Origin: Erythrobacter sp. SG61-1L
GTDB lineage: Bacteria > Pseudomonadota > Alphaproteobacteria > Sphingomonadales > Sphingomonadaceae
DNA: 64,000 nt
Direction of reading: 5' to 3'
NCBI RefSeq assembly: GCF_001305965.1
Contig: NZ_JXQC01000003.1
Span: forward strand, 1,981,643 to 2,045,642
Part shown: positions 9,393 to 19,165 of the stretch, piece by piece
Layout: the number at the start of each line of letters is the position of its first letter
Position numbering within the stretch: position 1 is the stretch's first letter
Notes under the pieces: model-generated
Database searches by the model: none
What the model was told of the DNA's origin: nothing
The model's input: the letters and a program-made list of their open reading frames with translations, nothing else
Translations under genes and position numbers: made by a program

Positions 9393-9821
9393 ATGAAGAA
9401 GATCGCCCTCCTGTGTTCCCCCCTGCTGCTTGCTGCCTGCGGTGGAGGATCGGAAGAAAGCTCAACCGGCGCGCCCGACGCGACTTCCTCCGTTGCAGTG
9501 GCTGCAGAAAGCGTGCAGCCCACGATCACCACCCGCGAAGGCGCGGAACAGGCGTACAAATGCCGTGGGCTGACTTCCGCTGCGGCCGCAGCCAAGATCG
9601 CGCTTCCAGCCGACCAGGTACCCGCCGAACTCTCCGCGCTTTCCACCGGCGTTTCCAGCTATTGGAACAAGCAACTCGGAGCCATTGCCCCGGGCGTGCT
9701 GTCCGTCGACGAGGAAGCCAGCCTCATGGCATCCTCAACCCGCGTCCTGGCCACCCGTCAGGCTCTGGAAGAGGAAAAGGACGCCATCCTCGAGTGCATC
9801 GCGGCCATGCCAAAGGCCTGA
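9393..9821 (+). CDS. Small lipoprotein of unknown function
   Basis: This 142-residue product has a lipoprotein signal (MKKIALLCSPLL with lipobox LAAC) followed by a Gly/Ser-rich linker. The mature domain has a Cys near residue 53 (YKCRGL), a YWNKQL segment and a late Cys (ILECIAAMPKA). The arrangement echoes the minus-strand lipoprotein at 7910-8326. It lies 42 bp downstream of the crystallin/PAN gene in the same direction and may share its transcript. Function is unknown. Confidence 0.75.
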   Translation: MKKIALLCSPLLLAACGGGSEESSTGAPDATSSVAVAAESVQPTITTREGAEQAYKCRGLTSAAAAAKIALPADQVPAELSALSTGVSSYWNKQLGAIAPGVLSVDEEASLMASSTRVLATRQALEEEKDAILECIAAMPKA

Positions 9822-10012
9822 TCCAGCCATCGCGCCACCTGCTCTGAAGGAGCCTGCCACAGCTTAATTCCCTTGGCCGGAGCTAATCCGGCAGCCCCTG
9901 CCAGCACCGAACCTGCCCATAAGGCCACCGGGTCTTGCGTGGGCGCGGTCTTATGCGCACAATCGGCGCAGAGCGGAACGTGCTGTAGACGCTGGGCTTT
10001 CTTGGGGAATCG

Positions 10013-11725
10013 ATGTCCGATCTGGGGCAAAAGCCGGCTGAGAACGTGGATTTCGACCTTATCGCGACATCCTACCGTTCGTTGACGGAGCCGGCTGCAT
10101 TCGACGAAATGATTGCGGCGTGGAACCGCAAGCTGGCGGCTGTGGAAGACGAGGCCGACTGGAATGAGCAGCGATTGGGGCAAGACCTGTTCGGCCACCT
10201 CTCCCGCCTCGGATCGCTGGCCGAGAATACCGCCGCCGTCGCGGAAGACCCCATCCGCCAGACCGTGGAAGCCACGGAAGTCGCCACCATGGTGCAAACT
10301 CCAGAGGGGCGCGTGGTGGCGATCAACGATGCGGGCATGGCTCTGTTCGGGCCTCTGGCAGGATCGATCGACCCGCTCGACTGGCTCGATGCCACATCTA
10401 CCGCCGATCTTGCGGCCCTGCGCCGCTCTGCCGCGGAGAACGGCAACCGCCAGCGTGCCATCCTGCGCCATGCCGAGATGGACGGATCGACTGACCAGCT
10501 GGTCGAGGCGCAGGTGCTGAAAGTGCCCGGTTCCGATACCGGCTTCGTCACCATCCGTTCACTCGCCCTGCCATGGTCGCCCGGCGTCGGCGAAGCCCTG
10601 GCAGAAGCCTTTGCCCTGACCGAGGCTGAGCTGGATGTGCTGCGCCTGTTCTATCTCTCGCGCGATCTCGACGATGTTTCGCTGGCCCGCGGCGTCTCCA
10701 TCAAGACCGTTCGGACCCAGTTCAAGACCATCCTGATGAAGACGCAGGCGCGCAGCCAGACCAATCTGCTCCACTTGGTTGCCATGCTCTGTGCGCGTGT
10801 CGCAGCCGATCGGAGCGGGACGGAAATGGGCTGGAGCGATCCTTTCGGTTCGGAACAGATATTCACCCGTCCGGGCGGCAAGAAGCTGGCCTACAGCACC
10901 ATCGGCCCGGCCCATGCCCGGCCGGTGCTGTGGGTGCATGGCCCCGGCTTCAACGGCATCCCACCGCAAAGCCTGATCGACAGGATCATCACCGCCGGTG
11001 GCCGCCTGATCCTGCCCTGCCGCCCTGCCTATGGAAACAGCGAGCGCGATCATGCGCAGGGCATAGAAGAGGATCAGGCATCCGCTCTGGCAGAACTGGC
11101 CGAGGAACTGGGTCTGCAAGCCTGCCTGGCCGTGGGCACTACCTGCAGCGCGCAGGCCCTCCATCTCGCGCGGGACAAAGTCCCCCACCGGATAGGCACT
11201 GTTGTGGCCATCAGCTTCAGCTGGAAAGCCAGCAGCGAGGAAGTCCGACGTCTGCCAGCAGTCCACCGCACGGTCTACAGCCTTGCCCAACGTGCCCCGT
11301 CTATCCTGCGATCGATCTGTTCGGTTGCCCTGCGGATCATCCGCCGTGTCGGGCCTGACTGGTACGTGCAGCGCGCCCACAGCTATTCGCAGGCCAACCG
11401 TGCCTGCCTGCGCAATCCGGAAACCCAGGCCCTGCTGCGCAGCGATTGCCGCATGATGCTGGCACAGGGGACAGAAGGCTTCATTTCCGACCTGCTGCTG
11501 GCCTATGCTGATACGTCCGGTGCCTTGACGCGCTCAACCTCGCCCACTGTCTGGCTGATGGGAGAGTTGGACCAGCACCTGCACCTTGAGGAGGCCCGGC
11601 TGTTCTGCACGCGTTATCCGGGGATTTCACTGAAAGTCCTGCCCGGATGCAGCGAACTGATGGTCTATCAACGTCCCGAACTGGTTGCGGACGCTATCGT
11701 CGAGGCTTTGTGCATGCGGGCCTGA
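10013..11725 (+). CDS. PAS - LuxR-type HTH - degenerate alpha/beta-hydrolase fusion regulator
   Basis: The 570-residue soluble protein has three parts. Residues ~80-185 are PAS-like (VATMVQTPEGRVVAINDAG). Residues ~199-260 form a LuxR/GerE-type helix-turn-helix (ALTEAELDVLRLFYL, then GVSIKTVRTQFKTILMKT). Residues ~285-568 are an alpha/beta-hydrolase fold. The nucleophile elbow, usually GxSxG, reads G375-T-T377-C-S379. The catalytic acid position is kept (D520 in GELD). The usual catalytic His is E548 (GCSE). The hydrolase domain is therefore probably a ligand-sensing pseudoenzyme rather than active. A GGGGA ribosome site precedes the ATG. No target gene is evident; the nearest genes are a convergent membrane protein and glycosyltransferases. 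Confidence 0.8.
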   Translation: MSDLGQKPAENVDFDLIATSYRSLTEPAAFDEMIAAWNRKLAAVEDEADWNEQRLGQDLFGHLSRLGSLAENTAAVAEDPIRQTVEATEVATMVQTPEGRVVAINDAGMALFGPLAGSIDPLDWLDATSTADLAALRRSAAENGNRQRAILRHAEMDGSTDQLVEAQVLKVPGSDTGFVTIRSLALPWSPGVGEALAEAFALTEAELDVLRLFYLSRDLDDVSLARGVSIKTVRTQFKTILMKTQARSQTNLLHLVAMLCARVAADRSGTEMGWSDPFGSEQIFTRPGGKKLAYSTIGPAHARPVLWVHGPGFNGIPPQSLIDRIITAGGRLILPCRPAYGNSERDHAQGIEEDQASALAELAEELGLQACLAVGTTCSAQALHLARDKVPHRIGTVVAISFSWKASSEEVRRLPAVHRTVYSLAQRAPSILRSICSVALRIIRRVGPDWYVQRAHSYSQANRACLRNPETQALLRSDCRMMLAQGTEGFISDLLLAYADTSGALTRSTSPTVWLMGELDQHLHLEEARLFCTRYPGISLKVLPGCSELMVYQRPELVADAIVEALCMRA

Positions 11726-11738
11726 ACGCCTGGCGCTT

Positions 11739-11975
11739 TTATTCGGGATCTGCCCCGACAGGCTCTTCCGGCCGTTCGGATCGCTTTCCCCTCCTGGCGG
11801 AAAGCACCAGCGCCAGAATGAGCGCCGCGATAACCGCCAGTGCAACGGCTGCGTAATGCCAATCGCTCCACACCCCCAGCCCCGCTAGCTGCTCGATGAA
11901 CACGCGCTGGCCAAGCACGAAGATCATAATCTGCAAGATTATGAAATACTTGGCGAATTTCCTGAACTTTTCCAA
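11739..11975 (-). CDS. Small two-helix membrane protein
   Basis: This 78-residue ORF has two hydrophobic segments (about residues 8-25 and 40-60) and a basic tail (ARRGKRSE) ending in acidic residues. The start is a TTG with an AAAGG ribosome site. It lies 31 bp after the end of a glycosyltransferase gene on the same strand, so it may be the last gene of that operon. Nothing in it suggests a catalytic role, and the family is not recognised. Confidence 0.55.
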   Translation of the reverse strand: MEKFRKFAKYFIILQIMIFVLGQRVFIEQLAGLGVWSDWHYAAVALAVIAALILALVLSARRGKRSERPEEPVGADPE

Positions 11976-12005
11976 CGCAGGCCTTTCATCATGCGATTGG
12001 GGCAG

Positions 12006-13100
12006 TCAATGCGGCTCGAATTGCGGTTCCTTCCGGTCTTCGAGAAAATCTTCCATGAATTTGAGGTTGTTGCGCAGCCGCTCGTCCTCCGGGGCATAAG
12101 CCAGCGCGGCGCGTGCATGCCTGGTCGCCACCTCGTGCAGGCCGATGTTCCATGCCCCCAGGGCCGCCAGATCGTCAGGCGTAGCGCCATAGCAGCGCGG
12201 ATCGCGCACATGGCGATCCGGCGGGGGCGAGAGTGAAAGGCCTTTCACGGCCGCAGCGTAACAGTTGGGCCAGTCCTCCAGCTTGTAATAGGCTTCGGCC
12301 AGCGCGATCCACGGTTCGCGGACAGTGGGCAGTTCGGCAACCGCCTTGTGATACCAGGGCAGCGGATCGCGCCCCAGCCCATCCAGACACTTGCCGATGA
12401 AGATCATGCTGGCCACGCGTTCCGAGGTGAAATGGCCATTCATGTCCAGATAGCGCTGGAACTCGGCAATCGCCTCTTCATAGCGGCGATTGTAGAAATA
12501 TTCGCGCGCCAGATAATGGGCCATGCGCGGCTCGTGCGGCTCGGCCTTCACGGCGCGCTCCAGCATGCCGAGATAGGCACCCCGGCTCTTTTCCAGATCC
12601 GGATAGTGGTCCACCTGCAGCCCTTCGACCACGACGAACTTGTCCTCCACCCCGTCGGGATAGAGCGCCTCGTGGCAAATATGGCGCCAGAAATAACCGT
12701 TGCGGGAATGGATACGGGCATTGAGGAACTGCACACCCGGCGAACCGTCCGCCTGATGGCTGTAAACCAGCAAATACTGCCCGCGCGTAGTGCCTTCCAC
12801 CCAGGCCGCTTCCAGCTTCTCTCGCCAGCCTCCCGACAGCACTTCGTCAATATCGAGCGCGAAGCAGACGTCGGCATCTTCGGGCACCAGTGCCAGCGCT
12901 GCGTTGCGCGCATGATCGAACCGCCAGGGCTGCACCTTGATCTGGTGAACCTGCGCACCGCGCGCGCGGAACATATCCTGCGTCCCGTCGGTAGAGCCGG
13001 TATCGGCGATGACGACATAGTCCGCCCCTGCACAGGCATCCATGAACCGGTCCACGAATTTGGCTTCGTTCAGGCAGATACCGTAGATCGCTATCTTCAT
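12006..13100 (-). CDS. Family 2-type glycosyltransferase with C-terminal TPR-like helices
   Basis: The start is the ATG at 13100 (GGAAG ribosome site), giving 364 residues. The N-terminal ~200 residues are a GT-A glycosyltransferase domain. It opens with MKIAIYGICLNEAKF, contains the nucleotide-binding segment IADTGSTDGT, and carries a DxD-like metal motif in ALDIDEV. The C-terminal half is alpha-helical with TPR-like repeats (HYLAREYFYNRRYEEAIAEF). The protein is a close paralogue of the gene immediately upstream at 13123-14190 and lies 22 bp from it. The pair is downstream of a collagen-like protein rich in G-x-T triplets, a possible O-glycosylation substrate. That link is inference from position. 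Confidence 0.85.
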   Translation of the reverse strand: MKIAIYGICLNEAKFVDRFMDACAGADYVVIADTGSTDGTQDMFRARGAQVHQIKVQPWRFDHARNAALALVPEDADVCFALDIDEVLSGGWREKLEAAWVEGTTRGQYLLVYSHQADGSPGVQFLNARIHSRNGYFWRHICHEALYPDGVEDKFVVVEGLQVDHYPDLEKSRGAYLGMLERAVKAEPHEPRMAHYLAREYFYNRRYEEAIAEFQRYLDMNGHFTSERVASMIFIGKCLDGLGRDPLPWYHKAVAELPTVREPWIALAEAYYKLEDWPNCYAAAVKGLSLSPPPDRHVRDPRCYGATPDDLAALGAWNIGLHEVATRHARAALAYAPEDERLRNNLKFMEDFLEDRKEPQFEPH

Positions 13101-13122
13101 GGTCTTCCGTTCGCCGCTATCT

Positions 13123-14190
13123 CTACGCAGAGAGTGAGGGGGACTTTTCCCTGTAGAAGGCAAGGTTGCTCGCCAGCCGGTCATCGTCGGGCGACATTTC
13201 GCAGGCCTGCATGCCCAGGCTCACCGCCTCATCATAAAGGCCAATGTGATAGGCGCCCAGTGCCGCCGTATCGTAAAGCCGATGGCCCCAGACTTCGGGG
13301 CGGTCGATATAGGTGTTGGTGCGCCGGGCTACCGCCAGGCCAGACTTGGCCGCGAAATAGCAGGTATTCCAATCCTTCAGATCATAGGCGAAAGCCGCGA
13401 GATCGGCCCATGGCTCACGTGACCATGCCGCTTCGCCCACCGCGCGGATATACCATTGCCGCGCATCCTCGTCCTTACCCTGCACGTGATACGCCTTGCC
13501 CAGCAGACGCATGGCCCAGCAGCGTTCGAGAACCCAGGTTTCCGGCATGGCCAGATATTCCTGCAGCGCTTCGACTGCTTCGTCCCACTGTGCGTGATAC
13601 GTGAATTCGCGCGCCAGATAGAAGGCCGTGCGCGTACAGGCAGGGTCTTCCGCCCGGGCGAGGCGCAGCAGATCGAGATACTGCCCGCGCGGCTTTGTCG
13701 GATCGGGCAGATGAGTAATCAGCGTCATGTCGGAGACGCAGAATACCTCCTGCATGCGCCGGTCCGGCTCCAGCACTTCGTGGCATGGGTGCCGCCAGTG
13801 ATAGCCTTGCCGTTTGTGAACCTTGTTCGCCTGATAGCGAACGCCCAGGCTCCAATCGAATTGATAGCGCATGCGCGTGGCATCGGCGGTCCAGGTCTTC
13901 TCGATTTCGTCCCGCCAGCCCGGCATCATGACCTCATCGAGATCGAGCGCGATGCAGATGTCCGCATCCGCCGGAACCAATGCCAGCGCCGCGTTGCGCG
14001 CATGGTCGAACCGCCAGGGGGCGATGCATATTCGATAGACGCTGGCGCCCTGTTCCTCCGCGAGCCTGACGGTATCGTCATCGCTGCCCGTGTCGGCGAT
14101 CACGATATAATCGGCATCTGCCGCAGATTGGCAGAAGCGCTCTACGAAGCCCTCTTCATTCTTCGAAATTGCGTAGACGGCAATCTTCAT
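13123..14190 (-). CDS. Family 2-type glycosyltransferase with C-terminal TPR-like helices (paralogue)
   Basis: This 355-residue protein has the same architecture as its downstream neighbour. It has MKIAVYAISKNEEGF at the N-terminus, IADTGSDDDT in the nucleotide-binding loop, HARNAALALVPADAD followed by ALDLDEV (DxD-like), then TPR-like helices (FYLAREFTYHAQWDEAVEAL). The two genes are an obvious tandem duplication that has diverged. They probably add different sugars or act on different acceptors. No signal peptide or membrane segment is visible, so it should act in the cytoplasm. Its upstream neighbour on the same strand is the collagen-like protein gene, with a hairpin in between. Confidence 0.85.
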   Translation of the reverse strand: MKIAVYAISKNEEGFVERFCQSAADADYIVIADTGSDDDTVRLAEEQGASVYRICIAPWRFDHARNAALALVPADADICIALDLDEVMMPGWRDEIEKTWTADATRMRYQFDWSLGVRYQANKVHKRQGYHWRHPCHEVLEPDRRMQEVFCVSDMTLITHLPDPTKPRGQYLDLLRLARAEDPACTRTAFYLAREFTYHAQWDEAVEALQEYLAMPETWVLERCWAMRLLGKAYHVQGKDEDARQWYIRAVGEAAWSREPWADLAAFAYDLKDWNTCYFAAKSGLAVARRTNTYIDRPEVWGHRLYDTAALGAYHIGLYDEAVSLGMQACEMSPDDDRLASNLAFYREKSPSLSA

Positions 14191-14309
14191 CGGACCACGC
14201 TGCTACTGATGTTTTCGCCGGTCAGGTTCATGCGCGATGCAGGCAAATGTCAAATCGCCCTCCAGCACCGTCCCCGGAATTCGCGATTGTCCCCGACCCA
14301 AAGCGATAA

Positions 14310-16594
<2,285 letters not shown>

Positions 16595-16939
16595 ACCAAA
16601 AGCCCCCGTTTGAATTTGGTGTCTGAATATATGATAATTATGCGATATTTTGTAATATAATTACAGAAACTTCTTGTTTATGTTTTCTTTGGAACACAAA
16701 GTGCCATGATCTGCGCAGCAAAACCTAAATTTGCGTTTAGCCTGAACCAGATTTCCCCCACACCGCGGCCAGCATACTGACAGCGGTATAAGCAGCAGAA
16801 GTATAGAAACTCTTGTCGCGCGCAAGGGGAAAAATCATTTCAGGATAAGGCACTAGGGACGACTCTTGCCATCCGCAGCCTTTGCGTCCTCCTGACATGG
16901 AGCACGGTCTGCCCGGGTCTGACGTTCAAAGACAGGCGG
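16595..16939. promoter_or_regulatory. AT-rich promoter region of the collagen-like gene with a palindrome
   Basis: This 345-bp gene-free stretch is conspicuously AT-rich from about 16610 to 16740, unlike the GC-rich surroundings. At 16651-16665 TGTAAT and ATTACA flank three bases, forming a palindrome that could be an operator. A TGGCAC at about 16694-16699 (minus strand) lacks a correctly spaced TTGC. I see no gene here. The region also holds the end of the sigma-54 regulator transcript. Confidence 0.4.
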
Positions 16940-18367
16940 TCAGGCCATGCCGGCCTGCCAGCGCTCCAGCTTGCGATAGATCGTGGATGGGCTGATCTGG
17001 AGATCGCGCGCCGCTTCGGTGACGTTGCCGCCACGGGCTGCAATGCTCGCTTCGATCACGATCCGCTCCACCTGTGACAGGCTCATCCCCTTGGCCGCAG
17101 AAGCAAGATCGACCGGGGGCGCTTCGTCGGGGTTCGCCTGTTCAACAACAGTCCCCAACGGCCGCAGCGCCTCGGCTTCCACTGCCACCTTCGGGGTTTC
17201 GCGCACCATCGGCGTTGCCTGGGTCTGGATGTCCAGCAGCGGGCCATCGCCCACTACCACGGCGCGGCGCACGCAATTCTGCAATTCGCGCACATTGCCG
17301 GGCCAGTTGTGGCGGCGCAAAGTCGCCAGGCCTTCCGGGGAAATGCCCTCAAGGTTGCGCCCTTCATCGGCGCCGAAACGCTCCATGAAGGCCTCTGCGA
17401 TCAGCACCACATCCTCGCCGCGCTCGCGCAGGGGCGGCATTTCCAGGGGAATGACGTTGAGGCGATAGAACAGGTCTTCACGGAACCGGCCTTCGGCCAC
17501 TTCGCGCATCGGATTGCGATTGGTCGCGCAGACGATCCGCACATCCACTGGCTCCGGCTTGCTGGAACCCACCTTCTGGATCATGCCTGACTGGAGAAAG
17601 CGCAGCAGCTTCACCTGCAGCTTCAGTTCCATCTCGCAGATTTCATCGAGGAACAATGTACCGCCATGGGCCTCGCGCGCAGCGCCGGCGCGATGCTCGA
17701 TGGCGCCGGTGAACGCGCCCTTCACATGGCCGAACAGTTCCGATTCCAGCAGGTTCTCCGGGATCGCCCCGCAATTGATCGCCACAAACGGCCCGCGAGC
17801 GCGCCGCCCTGCGCGGTGGATCGCCTCTGCCGCAACTTCCTTGCCGGTTCCGCTTTCCCCGGTGATGAACACGGTGGCGTTGGAATCCGCGATATTCTCG
17901 ATTTCGCGATAGACAGCCTGCATCACCGGCGAACGGCCAATGAAGCCCTGAAACCGGTCTCGCCTCGTCGCGCTTCGGGCGACTTTCACCTCGCGGGCAA
18001 GCTTGCCGCGCTCGGCCGCGTTGCGCACGGTGGTGACCAGCCTCTCGCCGGAAACGGGCTTTACCAGAAAGTCATAGGCACCCAGCCGCATGGCCGAAAC
18101 TGCGCGAGAGAGCGAACCGTCGGCCGTGATCACGATCACGCTGGTCTCGCCAAGGCTGGCGCTATGGGCCTCGAGCAGATCCAGCCCGTTTCCGTCCGGA
18201 AGCTGCAAGTCCAACAGGATCGCATCAAAGCCAGCGCGAAACTGGATATCCGCCTCCGCCAGAGTGGAGGCCACCTGCACTTCGAAGCCAGCCTCGCTCA
18301 GCTGAGCGGCATAGCTCAACGCCAGCGAGGCCACATCCTCGACAATAAGAACGCGGGCGCCGCTCAT
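16940..18367 (-). CDS. NtrC-family sigma-54-dependent response regulator
   Basis: All three NtrC modules are intact in 475 residues. The receiver has the acidic pair E10/D11, phosphoacceptor D53 (LLDLQLPDG), T81 and K103 (LVKP). The AAA+ domain has Walker A GESGTGKE (170-177), the sigma-54 contact loop GAFTGA (217-222) and Walker B FLDE. A Fis-type HTH ends the protein (GNVTEAARDLQISPSTIYRKL). Its start overlaps the H-NOX stop by 4 bp (ATGA), so the two are translationally coupled. No histidine kinase is adjacent. Four sigma-54 promoters, including one before its own operon, and a repeated 15-bp motif lie in the two nearby polysaccharide promoter regions. It is the obvious candidate activator. 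PrsR-type regulators of exopolysaccharide/PEP-CTERM loci are a comparable known arrangement. Confidence 0.93.
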   Translation of the reverse strand: MSGARVLIVEDVASLALSYAAQLSEAGFEVQVASTLAEADIQFRAGFDAILLDLQLPDGNGLDLLEAHSASLGETSVIVITADGSLSRAVSAMRLGAYDFLVKPVSGERLVTTVRNAAERGKLAREVKVARSATRRDRFQGFIGRSPVMQAVYREIENIADSNATVFITGESGTGKEVAAEAIHRAGRRARGPFVAINCGAIPENLLESELFGHVKGAFTGAIEHRAGAAREAHGGTLFLDEICEMELKLQVKLLRFLQSGMIQKVGSSKPEPVDVRIVCATNRNPMREVAEGRFREDLFYRLNVIPLEMPPLRERGEDVVLIAEAFMERFGADEGRNLEGISPEGLATLRRHNWPGNVRELQNCVRRAVVVGDGPLLDIQTQATPMVRETPKVAVEAEALRPLGTVVEQANPDEAPPVDLASAAKGMSLSQVERIVIEASIAARGGNVTEAARDLQISPSTIYRKLERWQAGMA

Positions 18368-18894
18368 CCTTCAAGCCTGAAGCGGACGCGGAACGTATCG
18401 TTGGTATCCTCGCGCAGGATCTGCCGCTTGTCGCCGAAATATTCGAGGCATCCTGCCAACAGGCCATGCGCGATATCGCCGAATGGCCGGTGCGATGCAT
18501 ATTCTACGGACATGGCCCCGCGATCCCACTTCGCACGTATGGTGGGCGGCTTTGCCCCGGGATGCATTACCTGCACATCGCGATGAATATGGTCGTCCAC
18601 GTCAGTCAGCAAATCGTCCGCATTGTCATAGAGGACCATGATGGCACGGTGCTTGGCAATGAAATTGTGAAACAGGAACCTGCCAAAATCGCGTGACAGC
18701 GTGATCGGATCGAAACCCGAAATCGCAGCCGCAACTGCCAGCAGTTCGATTGCTTCGTCGGATGGATACTGCCCTTCCGCAGTATAGGCACCGCCGCTAG
18801 CAAGTTCCGCTTCGTCAATTACCGTCTCGACAAACACTGGACCGCCCGTCTCCTCAAGAAAAGACAGAAGGCTTCTAATAATTGCACCCTTCAT
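18364..18894 (-). CDS. H-NOX heme nitric-oxide/oxygen-binding sensor protein
   Basis: The start is the ATG at 18894 with a GGAAC ribosome site, giving 176 residues, the usual length of a stand-alone H-NOX. Longer in-frame readings lack family similarity. It opens MKGAIIRSLL as H-NOX proteins do. The proximal heme-ligand region is D101-H102-I-H104 followed by HPGAKPP. The diagnostic heme-propionate motif YxSxR is present as Y132-A-S134-H-R136. H-NOX proteins bind NO on ferrous heme and signal to a partner protein. Here the gene overlaps the sigma-54 response regulator gene by 4 bp, unlike the common pairing with a kinase or cyclic-di-GMP enzyme. A canonical sigma-54 promoter lies upstream. Confidence 0.9.
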   Translation of the reverse strand: MKGAIIRSLLSFLEETGGPVFVETVIDEAELASGGAYTAEGQYPSDEAIELLAVAAAISGFDPITLSRDFGRFLFHNFIAKHRAIMVLYDNADDLLTDVDDHIHRDVQVMHPGAKPPTIRAKWDRGAMSVEYASHRPFGDIAHGLLAGCLEYFGDKRQILREDTNDTFRVRFRLEG

Positions 18895-18937
18895 TTTCGG
18901 TGTGTTCCGTTCTGCAAATTTGTTCTGCAGGACGAAC

Positions 18938-18955
18938 AGCAAAAACCGTGCCGAT
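18938..18955 (-). promoter_or_regulatory. Sigma-54 promoter of the H-NOX/response-regulator operon
   Basis: The minus strand reads ATCGGCACGGTTTTTGCT, an excellent match to the GGCACG-N4-TTGC consensus with correct GG/GC spacing. The predicted start at ~18927 gives a leader of roughly 33 nt to the H-NOX ATG. It implies that the regulator activates its own operon. Confidence 0.8.
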
Positions 18956-18994
18956 CTGAATCGGCGGAATCCGGGTGCAAAAACCTTCGCAATC

Positions 18995-19082
18995 CTCGCA
19001 TAACGCGAAATTCTTTGCATTTTGCGAATGGAGTTCTCGCGAAATGCGAGAAATGGCCATCCATCTCCTCGCAAAATGCAGA
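18995..19082. promoter_or_regulatory. Array of four 15-bp inverted-repeat sites (putative sigma-54 enhancer)
   Basis: Four copies of a 5-5-5 motif, consensus YTYGC-N5-GCGAR with an AT-rich centre, start at 18995 (CTCGC ATAAC GCGAA), 19014 (TTTGC ATTTT GCGAA), 19036 (CTCGC GAAAT GCGAG, a perfect inverted repeat) and 19068 (CTCGC AAAAT GCAGA). Centres are spaced 19, 22 and 32 bp. The array lies between two divergent sigma-54 promoters, where an NtrC-type activator would bind. A further half-site GCGAA (19096-19100) abuts the -24 element. Confidence 0.75.
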
Positions 19083-19100
19083 ATCCGCTTATTTTGCGAA

Positions 19101-19117
19101 TTGGCACGCCTCTTGAA
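19101..19117 (+). promoter_or_regulatory. Sigma-54 promoter of the polysaccharide export operon
   Basis: TTGGCACGCCTCTTGAA matches the -24 element perfectly. At -12 it has TTGA instead of TTGC, at the correct spacing. The GTG start of the export lipoprotein lies about 38 nt beyond the predicted transcription start. Confidence 0.75.
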
Positions 19118-19165
19118 ACGATCCCGGCGAACTGCGGCGCGGATGCGCCTGATGGAGGCAGGATC

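Noticed and set aside
16694-16709. Possible sigma-54 promoter for the collagen-like gene (minus-strand TGGCAC)
   Set aside because: The -24 half is good but no TTGC/TTGA lies at the required spacing, and the 15-bp enhancer motif is absent nearby.
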